A DNA stretch of 64,000 bases, taken from Ceratopteris richardii. Its lineage: Eukaryota > Streptophyta > Polypodiopsida > Polypodiales > Pteridaceae. This document shows, one piece after another, positions 11,659 through 22,991 of the stretch. Both the position numbers and the translations under genes were made by a program. Every line of letters starts with the position of its first letter. Positions within the stretch are counted from its first letter, which is position 1. The notes beneath the pieces are model-generated. The model had not been told where the DNA came from and did not search any database. It saw only the letters and a list, made by a program, of their open reading frames with translations. The stretch covers positions 182,705,118-182,769,117 of the forward strand of contig CM035413.1 in assembly GCA_020310875.1 (NCBI GenBank). Direction: 5' to 3'.

Positions 11659-12156
11659 TGTTAAAATGATCTTTTACATTACAGGCATTTTAAGCCCTTT
11701 CGAGTTCTTGGGAGTGGTAGGGGTCTGATAAATCAGAGGCCTTGTAACTTGATTTTCCCAATTAACTTATCCAAACCACAATACGTTAACATTCAAAACT
11801 CTGTTTAATCCGAATTACTGTCAAATCTCTGGTTAATCTTCTCACCGACTTACGATCATACTCAGGTTACCACTATTCACAGTGCGTCATGTAACAATTA
11901 CTGATTACCGTCGCATAGACGTACATTGACAACAGAACCTTATGTGTTAATCACAAAGTAATGAAATTAACTAAAGTTAAGCACGACAATACTCATACTT
12001 TTCGAACACTGCACTACGGCTTCTCCATAGATGGCAATCGCTCAGATAGATAGTCTGGCGATTCGCTTGTCGTTACCAGAGCGTCACGGCAATGCCTTTT
12101 TATTAGTTGATAAGCCGATACATCTCTTCACACGATGTTTTGGTTCGTGCGGAATA
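11659..12156 (-). repeat. 5' LTR of gypsy element E
   Basis: It starts TGTTAAAATG beside the PBS and shares the GAGTTCTTGGGAGTGG segment with B and D. The outer edge is ambiguous. A terminal motif TTAGACA would put it at 12171, but TGTTGGAG at 12157 fits better as the start of the neighbouring copia LTR. Confidence 0.6.
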
Positions 12157-12710
12157 TGTTGGAGTTAGACATCCACGGAAGCATGCGAACAACACAAGGA
12201 AGAAGAAGAAGCTTAGAGCACAAACACACAATACTGAATGTATTACTAGAGAATGTACAAAGATAAGTAGCCCATTAGGGCAAAAGGCATATATACAAGC
12301 CGAGGGAAGAAAACCTCCTAAAGAGGGAAAAAAGTGCCCCGACGGTCCTAGAGTGTTCACACACATCACTACCTAAATATATCAACAAATCCCCCTTGGG
12401 AGTGATGCGGTGAACAAGAGGTTCTATTATTCATCTCTACATACGCAATCTTTGGCGTCTTCTATATCACTATCCTCAGTTTCTATATGTGCTATTCTAT
12501 TCCGGTTCTTCTACTTAAGCACTCTCTCAACTCTCTTATATACATTTTGATCCGAGATTCAAAACTCGTATTTTTGGAAGTTTCTATGAACTATATTATA
12601 GTCGTGAATTTTGTCCCTTCACTAAGGCTTGATTTTCTGAATGCTTTTTCTCTGCTTCTCTTTGTCTTTATGTCTGTCTGTATGTCAAATTTGTGAGTGA
12701 TTCTTCAACA
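12157..12710 (-). repeat. 3' LTR of copia C
   Basis: The 554-bp block starts TGTTGGAG and ends CTTCAACA, giving a TGTTG/CAACA inverted terminus. Its right edge abuts a polypurine tract (minus-strand GAGGGGGAGT, 12711-12720). A TATA-like GTATATATGCC lies at 12287-12300 on the minus strand. Confidence 0.7.
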
Positions 12711-12720
12711 ACTCCCCCTC
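12711..12720 (-). other. Polypurine tract of copia C
   Basis: Minus-strand GAGGGGGAGT lies directly upstream of the 3' LTR, the expected site of plus-strand DNA priming. Confidence 0.75.
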
Positions 12721-12749
12721 AATCACTAATTTGCAATCTCTGATCTTTC

Positions 12750-14212
12750 ATATATTCTTCTTTTCTTTTATACATGCCATTTCTTTGAATCTGCTTGTCT
12801 TTACTCCATCTAAGATCTTTGTCAGAATATCTGCTATCTGATTTTTCGTAGATGTGTATACTATTTCAATCTCTTTTTCCATTACTTTTTCCCTCAGGAA
12901 ATGATATTGAATTTCTATGTGTTTTGTTCATGCATGGAATACTGGATTTTCTACAAGATACAACGAGCTCATATTATCTCCATGTATGATACGTATACCT
13001 TGATCAATACCCATGCTTTTGAACAAGGTCTGCATCCATATCACTTCTTTAGCTACTTCCACAAGTCCTTTATATTCAGCTTTTGTTGACGACAAAGCTA
13101 CTGTATGCTGCTTCTTTGAACACCAACTTACAAGCTTATCTCCCAGGTATATCATATACCCATGTGTTGACCTTCTGTCATCTTGACTTCCTGCCCAGTC
13201 TGAGTCACTGTATGCTCAGCTTTATATCTGATGTAAAAGGATAATATAATCCTTCCTTTATAGTTCTTTTGATATATCTAAGAACTCTTTGTCCTGCAAC
13301 CCAATGTTGATCCTTCGGACAATGCATGAACTGTGAGAGAACTCCCACTGCATAACTGAGATCAGGTCTTGTTAGTGTAGCATAAATTAAGCTTCCCACT
13401 AATGACATATCTTTAGACTCTACACCATCATATTTGCTGAGTTTATGGTTTACTTCAAGCGGTGTTGAAGCTTCTCTGCAATTCTCCATGTTAAACTTCT
13501 TCCGTAAGTTTAGGAGATATCTTTCTTGTGAAACATATACACCATGATCTGTATATGTAACTTCCATACCAAGAAAGTATGATAACTTTCCTAGATCACT
13601 GATCTTGAACTCCTTTTCAAGCAGTCTCTTTACCTCCTTGATTCCTTCATAGGTACTTGTGATTATAATGTCATCTACATAAATACAAATGTAGATCATA
13701 CCTTCATATGTTCTCTTAATGAGTAGACTTGCATCAGCCTTTGAGCTTTGGTATCCAAGATCATTGAGATACTTCACAAGTCTGTAATTCCAAGCTGTTG
13801 GAGCTTGCTTCAATCCATAGAGAGCTCTTCTTAATCTGCAAACATGATCTAGGTAACTGGAACTTACAAACCCTTCAGGTTGTTCCGTGTAAACTTTATC
13901 TAATATATATCCATTCAGAAATGCATTCTTTATATCTAGCTGACTTAGCTTCCATCCTTTTGATGCTGCTATAGCAATCAATGTCCTTATGGTTGACATC
14001 TTTGCCACCGGACTAAATGTCTCATCATAATCTATGTTATGCATTTGAGCATAACCTTTGACCACCAGTCTAGCTTTGTATCTAGCTATCCTTCCATCTG
14101 CAAGTTTCTTAACTTTGTAAACCCATTTATTTCCAATCACTTTCTTACCATTTGGTTTTGGAACAAGTTCCCAAGTCTTGTTCTCTTCAAGAGCATTGAA
14201 CTCCTCCTTCAT
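12750..14212 (-). pseudogene. copia reverse transcriptase and RNase H (copia C)
   Basis: RT is open for 335 codons (14212-13205): WELVPKPNGKKVIGNKWVYK, SQLDIKNAFLNGYI, LYGLKQAPTAWN and the catalytic ICIYVDDIIITS at about 13690-13660, followed by YFLGMEV and GSLIYATLTRPDLSYAVG. A small frameshift at about 13215 precedes the RNase H part (SDSDWAGS, YLGDKLVSWCSKKQHTVALSSTKAEY), and a stop at 12928 precedes the end (ADILTK near 12820). Apart from these two lesions it is well preserved, so C may have decayed fairly recently. Confidence 0.85.
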
Positions 14213-15737
14213 TGCTTCTTCCCATTTTTTCTTACCTTTTGCTTCACTGTAATTTTGAGGTCTTCATCTTCCCTTACTAAGTAAGCATAGTTTTTCTGAG
14301 TCAAATAAGAAGTATCATAGGAATACCTTGTTGGTTGTTTCCTTACTCTATTTGACCTTCTTGGTTCAAACTCTTCATGTGTATCTGAATACACATCTTC
14401 ATCAAATCTCAGTCCATCTTCATTTCTTATACCTGATCCGATCCTAGATGTACTTGCCTGCATATGATCTTCATCTCCATTTACCTGCATATGTGATTTA
14501 TCTTTTTCAATTCTTCTCATCTCTTCCTCAAGTGTTTCAACACTATGCTCTTTATCTGTATACCAGCTCTTTCCTTCATCAAATGTCACATCTCTGGAAA
14601 TAATAAACTATTTGGTTAGAGGACTCCATAGTCTATAACCCATCTGTTTTTCATCATATCCGATGAACACATATTTTTCAGCTTTTGGTTCAAGATTATG
14701 TCTCGATGGTACATGAGCATAAGCAATTGATCCAAACACTTTACAATGATCAAGTGTTGGTTTCTTACCCCACCAAGCTTCATAAGGGGTCATTCCATTT
14801 AAAGCTGTACATGGTAATCTATTTACCAGATATGTAGCTGTATTTACAGCCTCAACCCAAAGATAGTTTGAACAATTCTTCTCTTTTAGCATTGCTCTTG
14901 CAAACTCAACTAGAGTTCGGTTTCTTCTTTCTGCTACTCCATTTTGTTGCGGTGTATACCTGCAAGTTATTTCTCTTTTTATACTTGCATTCCATAGATA
15001 ATCATTGAACTCTTGAGAAAAATATTCTCCTCCTCCATCATACCTTAGTCTTTTGAGTTTTTCTCCTGTAAGTCTTTCAGCATATGCATGAAAATGTGTG
15101 AAAACTCCAAACACTTCTAAATTCTCTTTCAAAACATAAAGAGTTATCCATCTTGTTACATCATCAATAAAAAGAACGTAATACCTCGATCCACTGATAG
15201 ATCCTTCTTTTGTTGGTCCCCATACATCTGTATGTATGAGCTCTAGCACACCATCGTGTTTGTAACCATTTTCCTGAAATGGTAACATGTGTGCTTTTCC
15301 CATCTGACAAGCTTCACATTTGTGAATCATATGTTGATTCTTCATATTTGGTAATCCTCTCACGGATTGTTTTTCCACCATAGTTTTGATTCCTTTTTCA
15401 TTGAAATATCCTAACCTCTTATGCCAGAGGTCTAACTCTGTAAATACCTCATCACAATGTGTGATTAAAGCTTGACCAACATTCCCTTGTACTTTAAGAG
15501 TAAAAAGTCTACCTTCCTTTTTACCATGAACAATTTGTTTGTATCCTTTCTCTAGATCTTCAACAAATACTCCTTCATTTGTAAACATGACTTGAAAACC
15601 TTTTTCTATTATCTGTCCCACACTGATCAAATTTTTCGGGATTGTTGGAACATACAAAACATTTGTTAGTAGATCAGCTCCATTCTTACACTTTACTTTT
15701 CCAATTGACCGTACATTATGTTTTGTGTTATCACCTG
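14209..15737 (-). pseudogene. copia pre-integrase, integrase and linker to RT (copia C)
   Basis: From 15737 leftward: the pre-integrase motif NVLYVPTIPKNLISVGQI and a zinc-binding region LWHKRLGYFNEKG...CEACQMGK, in which the second His of the usual WHxRLGH is Tyr. The integrase core has IHTDVWGP, RYDGGGEYFS and NGVAERRNRT, so the D-D-E residues are present. A TAG at about 14605 interrupts the end of integrase. The acidic linker ORF (14589-14209, RRSNRVRKQPTRYS) follows and overlaps the RT ORF by four bases. The 5' side of this frame was cut by element D at 15738. Confidence 0.85.
15734..15737. repeat. Target duplication of element D (left copy)
   Basis: CCTG lies directly left of the 5' LTR and again right of the 3' LTR (26196-26199). 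Four bases match exactly; a fifth would match (ACCTG) only if the final A of the LTR is shared. Confidence 0.6.
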
Positions 15738-16790
15738 TGTTAGACGGTCACCGAAAAAGGACAGATGTACTATGACAGACGTCTTAAATGTAAAAGAACC
15801 TTTTTGAAATGCGCATGTAACTAAAGATTCGTGCACCCTTGTAACAAATCTTCTATATAAGGCAATGAGAAAAGAGTGATCGAGAGCCCGTTTTGGGAAT
15901 TGTGAGCACACTGTTTGAATCTGTGTGTGCTGTGTCGATGAGGAGATTGAGCTCTGTTCTGTTCTGTTCGGATCTGTTTATTCGTCTATTCTCCCTGTAG
16001 TGCAGAGTTACGACTCGGTAGTATTGTGTTGTGAATGTTTGGTAATAATTATATGCGGTTCTGGATATCATCACGGAATAAGTGTTGTTTGTCAGTTTTC
16101 TATTGAATAAGGGAATGTGTAAGGCCGAAACGAACTGTTTGCGTGTTAGCATTTTTTGTTAAGTGAGCGGGTTCGATACAGTAGTCTGCGTTCACTGTTG
16201 ATTCCGATCACAGGAAGGACTAGTATCGGTAATGGTCTGAACGCGAGTGGAAACAATGATAAGTTTGTGACGAGTCGACTGTCGGTAGGAACTTGTTGCT
16301 TGAGTTTAGCATACGGTAAGTTTGCATACCTTCGAGTATAGCTGTCTGTTGTGTTATTGTTCGGTATACCTATCTGTCACGAAGAAGTGCATATTGAGTG
16401 GCATTCGTTTAATGAAGTTGAGTATTCTATTAGTTATAAGTCAGAACCGGACTACTGCTCTGTTGTTATAGCAGGTCCCGTCCGGAAACTCTAAGTCCCA
16501 GTACGCCAAACAGTTACCAGTTGTTCAGAGTCAAGTACTGAGCTAAGACACGATAGAGCATTTATGATTGTGTAAGAAGTTGGGAAAATAGTACAGGGCC
16601 TCTGTCTAACAGACCTCTACCACTCCCAAGAACCCACGTGGCTAAGAGGTAACTTAATGTTAGTTATCCCGGTATTGCCGATTGATTTAACCAGTTAACC
16701 TGAACACAGAAGAGTAAAGATTGAAAGGTTCGGGGACGTCCGACCCTTGAAAGTGTTTTGAATCTGAAATCAGAAGATTAACGACTAACA
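15738..16790 (+). repeat. 5' LTR of element D
   Basis: It starts TGTTAG and ends CTAACA, a perfect six-base inverted terminus, and is repeated at 25141-26195. TATATAA at 15854-15860 is the likely TATA box, placing transcription start about 30 bases downstream. Confidence 0.95.
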
Positions 16791-16792
16791 TT

Positions 16793-16810
16793 TGGCGCCG
16801 TCTGTGGGAA
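16793..16810 (+). other. Primer binding site of element D
   Basis: TGGCGCCGTCTGTGGGAA lies two bases after the 5' LTR. Its last eight bases, TGTGGGAA, also begin the first of four tandem 32-bp repeats. Confidence 0.9.
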
Positions 16811-16930
16811 AGTGGCATCAGATTGCCAATTATTTGTGGGAAAGTGGCATCAGATTGCCAGTTATCTATGGGAAAGTGGCATTAGATTGCCAGTTATTTG
16901 TGAGAAAGTGGCATTAGAGTGCCAGCTGTT
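16803..16930 (+). repeat. Four 32-bp tandem repeats starting inside the PBS
   Basis: Units start at 16803, 16835, 16867 and 16899, exactly 32 bases apart. Each opens TGTGGGAAAGTGGCAT or a one- or two-base variant and contains TGGCA...TGCCA, able to form a five-pair hairpin. The first unit overlaps the 3' eight bases of the PBS. Confidence 0.9.
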
Positions 16931-17030
16931 TGTTAGAATCAAACATCCCGTTTATCGTTCAATTGACTAACAGTAGCAACAGAGCCACATTGTTGCAAAC
17001 TACTCAGATAGTGTTACTCCGCAATGATAC

Positions 17031-18730
17031 ATGCCGGTTACTCGGTCTGGCGAAACGTATCCTAAGAACCATAAGGCTGGAGCACGTAAAGTGCTAAAGA
17101 CAACCCTAGGAGAAGAAGGTATAATGCGGTCTGACCTAGTGGTCAAGCAAGTTAAGGACGTTAGAATTAATTCCGGTCATATTCCGGTGGAACGATCAAT
17201 GCCTTTGGTACATTTTGGTGCTACTTTGACCCAGCCTATCGAAGATATAGTAATTCCAGAATCTACCAAGACGCCGTTGGAAACCAATTTAACAATCTTG
17301 GATAAAGATTCAGAGTTATCTACAATCAGAAACACTCTAGGAAAAGAAATCGGTAAAAGCGGAAAAACATTGCATTCTGGCACAATTTCGGTTCATTCCG
17401 GTGATATTCCGGTGATAGAATCACCAACTGTCGGTGAAGGCTTAGCATTTTTTGTGAAATCCTTAGCCCAACCATCGTGCTTGGAAGAAAGATTTCGGAT
17501 ATTGGACATCCAGAAGGAAGGAAAGCTGTTCGAAGCAGAGATCCGAAGCATCCTAAGTAAAAACAGCACACCGGAAGGCACACCATCCGGCGATACAAGT
17601 TCTGATAGTTCAACCAATCAACCTCGAGATACAGAAGGAAGGCCTAATACACTCACAATGAACGGACAACAACAGCAACAACAGTTATGTCAACCAAGGC
17701 CACGTCCAGCAGGAGTAACATACACAAAATTCGGTGGATTCCCAGGAGATGATCCGGATGCTCACGTACGCACTTTCGAGATAAGTTATGCAGTTCTTAA
17801 CCATCCACCGGATCAGGTGTATAAGGCCAATGTTTTTCAATCTACACTGGTCAATGAAGCAGCTAGATGGCTTACGGAATACGATATTAATCATTTCGGT
17901 ACCTATGACCCAGTACGAGACGCTTTTCTGCAACGATTCAGGCTAAAGAAGAATCCCGTCGAAATCTTTGATTATTTACAAAAAAACCGACAGAAGGCAA
18001 ATCAGACTGTCCAGGAGTATGCTACACTCTTTAGAACACACTTGCGGCAGATACCATAGGCCCACGCTAACTTACCTGATGATGTCATCACTCAATGGTT
18101 CATCAATGGCTTAACCCCACAACTGAAGCAGATCATGATCATAAGATGTGTCGGAGCTATGACGCTGGATGTAGTCATTGCAATGGCTCTCCAACTGGAA
18201 TCCAAAGTCGGTGGATTTACAAAGACCTGGAGTGGTCAAGAACAAACAAAAATATGGCTGAAGATATAACCAGACAAGTATACTGCATCACATGCAAAAA
18301 TTCAGGTCATACTAGTGCCAATTGTGCACTAAATCAAACGTTTTGCGCTATCTGCAACACTGCCGGACACACCACCAGAAACTGTGTCTACAACGCCAAA
18401 ATACAAGGAACAACAACGATCAATGCAGTTATTCAAGAACATGGACAGCCAACGAATCACTATGTGCCTCTGCAACTGAGAAACAATCAACCGCAAGGAT
18501 ATCGGAACTACCGAGGACAGAGGAACAACAATTATAATGCAAACCGCTGGTAGAACGAACCACCACCGGAAAATCCCAATTTACCACCGCCACGCTGTCA
18601 TTTTTGTGGTGAATTTGGACACATTAGAAGATTTTGCAAAGATGCAGCTGAGTATGATCAAAGGAAGAAGGAACGACAAAACCCAACGGCCAACATGGTA
18701 CAAATCACACCAGTAGAAACATAGACTGCT
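17031..18730 (+). pseudogene. gag (element D), three in-frame stops
   Basis: The start ATG gives MPVTRSGETYPK, the family start. A short Gln run occurs near residue 212, then the gag core (TKFGGFPGDDPDAHVRTFEI, RWLTEYDINHFGTYDPVRDAFLQRF) to 18059. TAG at 18057 ends the first open stretch; the frame continues, with a frameshift near 18120-18260, to three knuckles CITCKNSGHTSANC, CAICNTAGHTTRNC and CHFCGEFGHIRRFC (18280-18640), all CX2CX4HX4C. TAG at 18551 and 18722 replace Gln found in B and E. The product would be the RNA-binding structural protein. Confidence 0.85.
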
Positions 18731-19846
18731 ACAGTCCAGACCCGATCCGGTAAACAACTGCAGTCCGCAGCAGAAATATTCGAACCTGGGATACGAGAAC
18801 AACATAGGATGTATAACAAGGCTAGTCACTGGACCGCAACAGAACCACCAGTGTTCCCAGAACCTATTCCGGTGACTCAGGCTTCGTCGACAAAGGAAGG
18901 AACACAACAAAAGGAAGCAGTAGCGGAGCCATCATCAGCAGTAAACATGACAGCAGATACTTCTGCATCGGTAGAGACCTCAAGTTCAAAGGAGCAGGAC
19001 AACCAATCTCAATAGGCCTGGGAAATTTTATCCAAGGCATCTATCACCTTGCCTCTAGGACAACTTCTGGCATTAGTACCTGGGATTTGACAACAGTTCC
19101 AGCAACAGTTCAGTCCGGTGCCTTCTTGTATTCTGGCGACAGCAGCAGTTCAACCAGAACCTGATTCTATGGTTGATCATTCAGTTCCCTTGATTATAGT
19201 ATGGTATAAGAATCATAAGATTACGCAGGTATTAATTGATGGAGGCTCTGGTGTAAACATTGCGACTGCGGCATTATGCAAAAGGTTAGGATGGACCGAA
19301 ATCGAACCAGTTCAATTTTTTGTCAGAATGGCAGATCAATCAAGAGTCCATCCCGTAGGACTTGTGCGGAATGTACCCATTACTTTACAAGGTACGACCT
19401 TTAAAATGACCTTTGTTATACTAGATCTGCCGGAATCCACTTTGGATTACAACCTTCTTTTCGGCGGACCTTGGCTGAAGCATGCGAAGGTAATACAGGA
19501 CTGGTCTGCACAAGAGCTTACGTTCAAAGATGCCAATCGTAGATATGTGGTAAAATTAGATGCTATACAACCTTGCGAACTTCACGCCAGACCATATTTT
19601 GCTGAACCAGTCCACATGTTAGATGGACTATCAGATGATGAAGAAGAGGAATTTCTGAAGAATAACGCTGATTTAATGTCCTTAGGGACTGTTGATCTAC
19701 AGTCCGTTATAGATAACTGGAACACTTCAGTTTGTATAGTAGTACCTATCACCGAAAAAGCTAAGCAGGAAGATACTGTCTCAACACATGACGATGAATT
19801 ACAACCACTGTTCAAGTCAACAGACGATACAGAGAAACCTCAATAG
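18731..19846 (+). pseudogene. gag-pro linker and aspartic protease (element D)
   Basis: The linker (MYNKASHWTATEPPVFPEP) ends at TAG 19013 in place of Gln and TGA near 19088 in place of Arg. The protease from about 19118 has the active site VLIDGGSGVNIATAALCKRLGW near 19230 and the second loop NLLFGGPWLKHAKV near 19450, where family members have GRPWL or GQPWL. TAG at 19844 replaces the Gln of KPNQFYVPED seen in B. The core is open and would be near full length; the flanks are not. Confidence 0.85.
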
Positions 19847-20914
19847 TTTTATGTCCCCGAAGACCAGCTGACCACGTATAATCTAGGAGACGAAGATCAC
19901 CCGTGACCTGTAAAGATAAGGCAAAACTTACCGAAAACATTTAAAGCTGATTTGATTCGACTTCTTCATGAATTCTCAGACGTCTTTGCATGGGATTACA
20001 AAGATATGAAAGGATTAGATCCGCGCATTTATCAGCACAGAGTCATGTTGAAGCCTGAAGCTAAACCGAACAAACAGCCCAGCTACCGGATGAATCCCAA
20101 TTATGCATCACAGGTAAAAGCCGAACTTGATAGATTATTAAAAGTCCGATTCATCGTACCAGTAGAGCATGCTGAATGGATCTCACCAATTGTGATTGTG
20201 CCAAAGAAAAATAAGCAACTGCGAATCTGTGTGGATTACCGAAAATTAAACGCAGCAACAGTACCAGACCCTTTCCTGATCCCCTTTTTGGATACCATGC
20301 TCGATAGGGTAGCAGGTCATGAAATGTATTCATTCTTAGATGGATACAGTGGTTACAATCAGGTTAGAATGGCTGAAGAGGATATACCAAAAACTGCCTT
20401 CATTACCAATTGGGGTGTCTTTGCGTGCACCGTAATGTGGTTCGGATTAAGAAATGCACCAAGCACATTTCAACGATGTATGCAAGAGATTATCTCTCCT
20501 TACCTCACTTCATTTATGCAAGTATATCTCGATGACTTCTCATTTTTTGGTAAAATGATGGCACATTTATTTCATTTATGCTACTGTTTTCAAAGGTGCA
20601 GAGAGTACAAACTCTGTCTTAACCCAAATAAATCTGTGTTTGCGGTTTCGTGTGGCAAACTACTCGGTCATATTGTATCTGCCCAAGGTATCCGAGTAGA
20701 CCCAGATAAGATTTCGGCAATTTTAGAAGCACCGGTACCCGCCACTCCAAAAGAAGTAATGCGTTTTATGGGTCAAGTACGGTGGCATGGTAGACACTTA
20801 CGGTGGCTTGCTCATCTGGCTGTACCACTGAACAAGTTTTCACAAAAACTCCCCGACAGTTCGAATGGACTCAAGAATGCCAAACTACATTTGATCGACT
20901 CAAGTATTTATTGA
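19847..20914 (+). CDS. gypsy reverse transcriptase (element D)
   Basis: An open stretch from 19952 covers a complete RT: run-up DVFAWDYKDMKGLDPR, VPVEHAEWISPIVIVPKKN, ICVDYRKLNAAT, FLDGYSGYNQVRMAE, WFGLRNAPSTFQRCM, the catalytic MQVYLDDF (20524-20535) and GHIVSAQGIRVDPDK. It lies in the polyprotein and has no own start signal; a TGA near 19904 (Arg in B) cuts it from the protease. A frameshift near 20835 separates it from the RT connection and RNase H. The catalytic residues are all visible. Confidence 0.85.
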
Positions 20915-21546
20915 CGCAGGCCCCAATCTTACAACCACCGGACTGGGACAATCCGTTCCATGTTTTTGTCGATGCTTCAGATATTGCGATTGGCAGTATT
21001 CTGATGCAGCAAACAGATTAGTGGTTTTGCCCCGTTTATTATGCCAGCAGAAGGCTTGCACCTGCAGAAAAGAACTATTCTACCACCGAAAGAGAATGTC
21101 TAGGATTGATTTACTCCATCAAAAAGTTCAGACATTATCTACTAGGCCGGAAATTCACCTTTCATGTGGATCATGCTGCCCTCGTCTATCTAGTAAGACA
21201 ACAGCATTTAGGTGGACGATTAGCACGATGGGTGCTACTCTTGCAGGAATTCGACTATGAAGTCATCCACCGACCCGGAAATGCACATGCCTTAGCAGAT
21301 TTCTTATCTCGCCTAGATTCTGGTGAAGCCCCGATAGGCATAGATGACACGACTCCAGCGATCTACAGTTCTGAGCCACTGCCCGATGAGACTACCGAAT
21401 CACAAGCACCACCTACATATTATGATCAGATTCTAACTTTTCTGTCCGAAGGATGCTTTCCATCCCAGAAAACCAAGGCAGTCCGAAGGAAAATTGCAGT
21501 CTTTAGCCGCCGATTCCGGTTAGTTGCTGGAGAGCTATATTTTTAG
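20836..21546 (+). pseudogene. RNase H (element D)
   Basis: After the frameshift, the frame FEWTQECQTTFDRLKYLL leads to FHVFVDASDIAIGSILMQQTD, a TAG at 21019 where E has Lys, then TTERECLGLIYSIKKFRHYLL, FHVDHAALVYLV and HALADFLSRLDS. These hold the expected acidic catalytic positions. The stretch ends at TAG 21544 within the linker to integrase. Confidence 0.8.
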
Positions 21547-22682
21547 ATCACACCGGAATCCTACTTCGCTGTGTTCCTCCGCATGAAATTATCTCAGTCA
21601 TCACGGTGGCTCACTCGACCCCTACTGGTGGTCACTTTGCCACAGATTTGACTCACCAGAAAATTCTGCAAGGAGGTCTCTAGTGGCCAACTATATACAG
21701 AGATGTGAGCCAATTTGTCAAACACTACGATAACTGTCAAAGGTCTGGACAACCGCTGCAATGACACTTCTTTCCCTTGCAGCCAGTCATGCCATTAGAA
21801 CCATTTTAGAAATGGGGATTAGATTTTATCTGTCCGATCACACCTCCAGTAGTCTTGAGTAACAATAGATACATACTCACCTGTACAGACTACGCAACGA
21901 GATGGGTAGAAGCTTGGGCTTTACGGTCTGCTACAGCGGTTGCAGTAGCAAAATGTCTGCTGAATGATGTCTTCCCACGATTTGGCTTACCACTCGAATT
22001 GGTGACAGATCAATGTACTCACTTTGTAAATCAATTAATGAAGGCACTCACCCAATCATTCCAGGTGACACACAAACTCAGCTCTCCGTACTACCCTCGT
22101 GCCAATGGTTTGGCCGAAAGTACAAACAAATCACTGTTGAATATCCTTCGGAAACTGATCATGGAAGCACCGGAAAGATGGGATCAACTACTACTTGCAG
22201 TATTATGGGCATACCGAACTACCTATAAAGTAACAACAGGCTTGACACCTTTCAAACTAGCTTATGGCTTAGAAGCAATAGCACCCATGGAAGTAGTCAT
22301 CCCAAGTCTACGTGTAGCAATCACTCAGAAGATGCTACCGGAAGATTCGCTGATAGCACGAATGGACGCACTCAGAGAACTTGATGAGCACCGATGGCTG
22401 AGCTTTTTAACCATGCGCGAAGTACAACTAAGGCAAGCCAAGACACACGATCGATATTTGAAGACTCCAATCTTTTCGGTAGGTTAGCTTGTACTCTTCT
22501 ATAACACAAAGTCGGATAGAGCAGCAGGAAAGTTCAAACTACGATGGTTCGGCCCTTTCAAGATCTCAGAACAAATCGGTCCGACAACTTTTCGGTTGAC
22601 TACATTGACCGGAAATCCACTTCCAAAAGTAATGAATGGGTCCAAGCTGCGGCCGTATCATCACGCTCATAGGCCGCATTAA
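21547..22682 (+). pseudogene. Integrase (element D)
   Basis: The H2C2 zinc module near 21600-21750 reads HSTPTGGHF...WPTIYRDVSQFVKHYDNCQ, with Tyr for the first Cys. TAGs occur at about 21682, 21761 and 21808. The core keeps LDF, a second Asp in ELVTDQCTHFVN (the usual Gly is Cys) and the Glu in NGLAEST, so D-D-E is present. A GPY-like C-terminus (LRWFGPFKISEQIGPTTFRL) follows a TAG at 22485. The frame ends at TAA 22680. Nothing is fused behind it, unlike the F polyprotein. Confidence 0.8.
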
Positions 22683-22991
22683 ATTATTCGGCGGTGGGCC
22701 GCGTTTTGTGTAATCTTTTTCTTTTTTTTCTTTCTTCCTTTTTATAAATAGCCGTGTTTTGTAAAATCTTTATGTTACCAGCCGCCCCCTTACCAGTCAC
22801 TCAAGCATGCACGCCAGCATGCAAACAGTATCATTCCCGCACTGCACAATGATACCCACCCCCTTTCCCACCGTGTTGTTCCTACTTAACCCTTTCGGCA
22901 GCGCCAAAAATCGCTACTGTGTTGTGTGTTAGTGTTCTGTGCGACCTCTTGCGTTCTGTATTCGTGTTCATAGTCTGTATCAGCAAACGCC
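22683..22991 (+). other. Spacer between integrase and extra ORF (element D)
   Basis: No coding potential is visible. A TATA-like TTTATAAATAG at about 22740-22750, some 240 bases before the extra ORF, could be an internal promoter; pyrimidine-rich tracts (22710-22740) are also present. Either an internal promoter or a splice acceptor could serve the downstream ORF; the sequence alone does not decide. Confidence 0.35.

Larger units (their letters stand above)
7542..12156 (-). mobile_element. Element E: Ty3/gypsy retrotransposon, integrase and 3' LTR lost
   Basis: On the minus strand it has LTR, PBS, gag, protease, RT and RNase H, then ends at 7541 in the linker before integrase. It belongs with B and D. 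Inside, about 200 bp of RT between GLDP and LRICVDYRKL have been deleted (near 8829), and the protease-RT spacer near 8950 is also shortened. The right boundary against the copia LTR at 12157 is approximate. Confidence 0.8.

Noticed and set aside
12157-12171. Placing the outer edge of the E LTR at TTAGACA (12171)
   Set aside because: It would overlap TGTTGGAG at 12157, which pairs with CTTCAACA at 12710 as the ends of a copia LTR next to a clear purine tract; the E edge is therefore left at about 12156 with low certainty.
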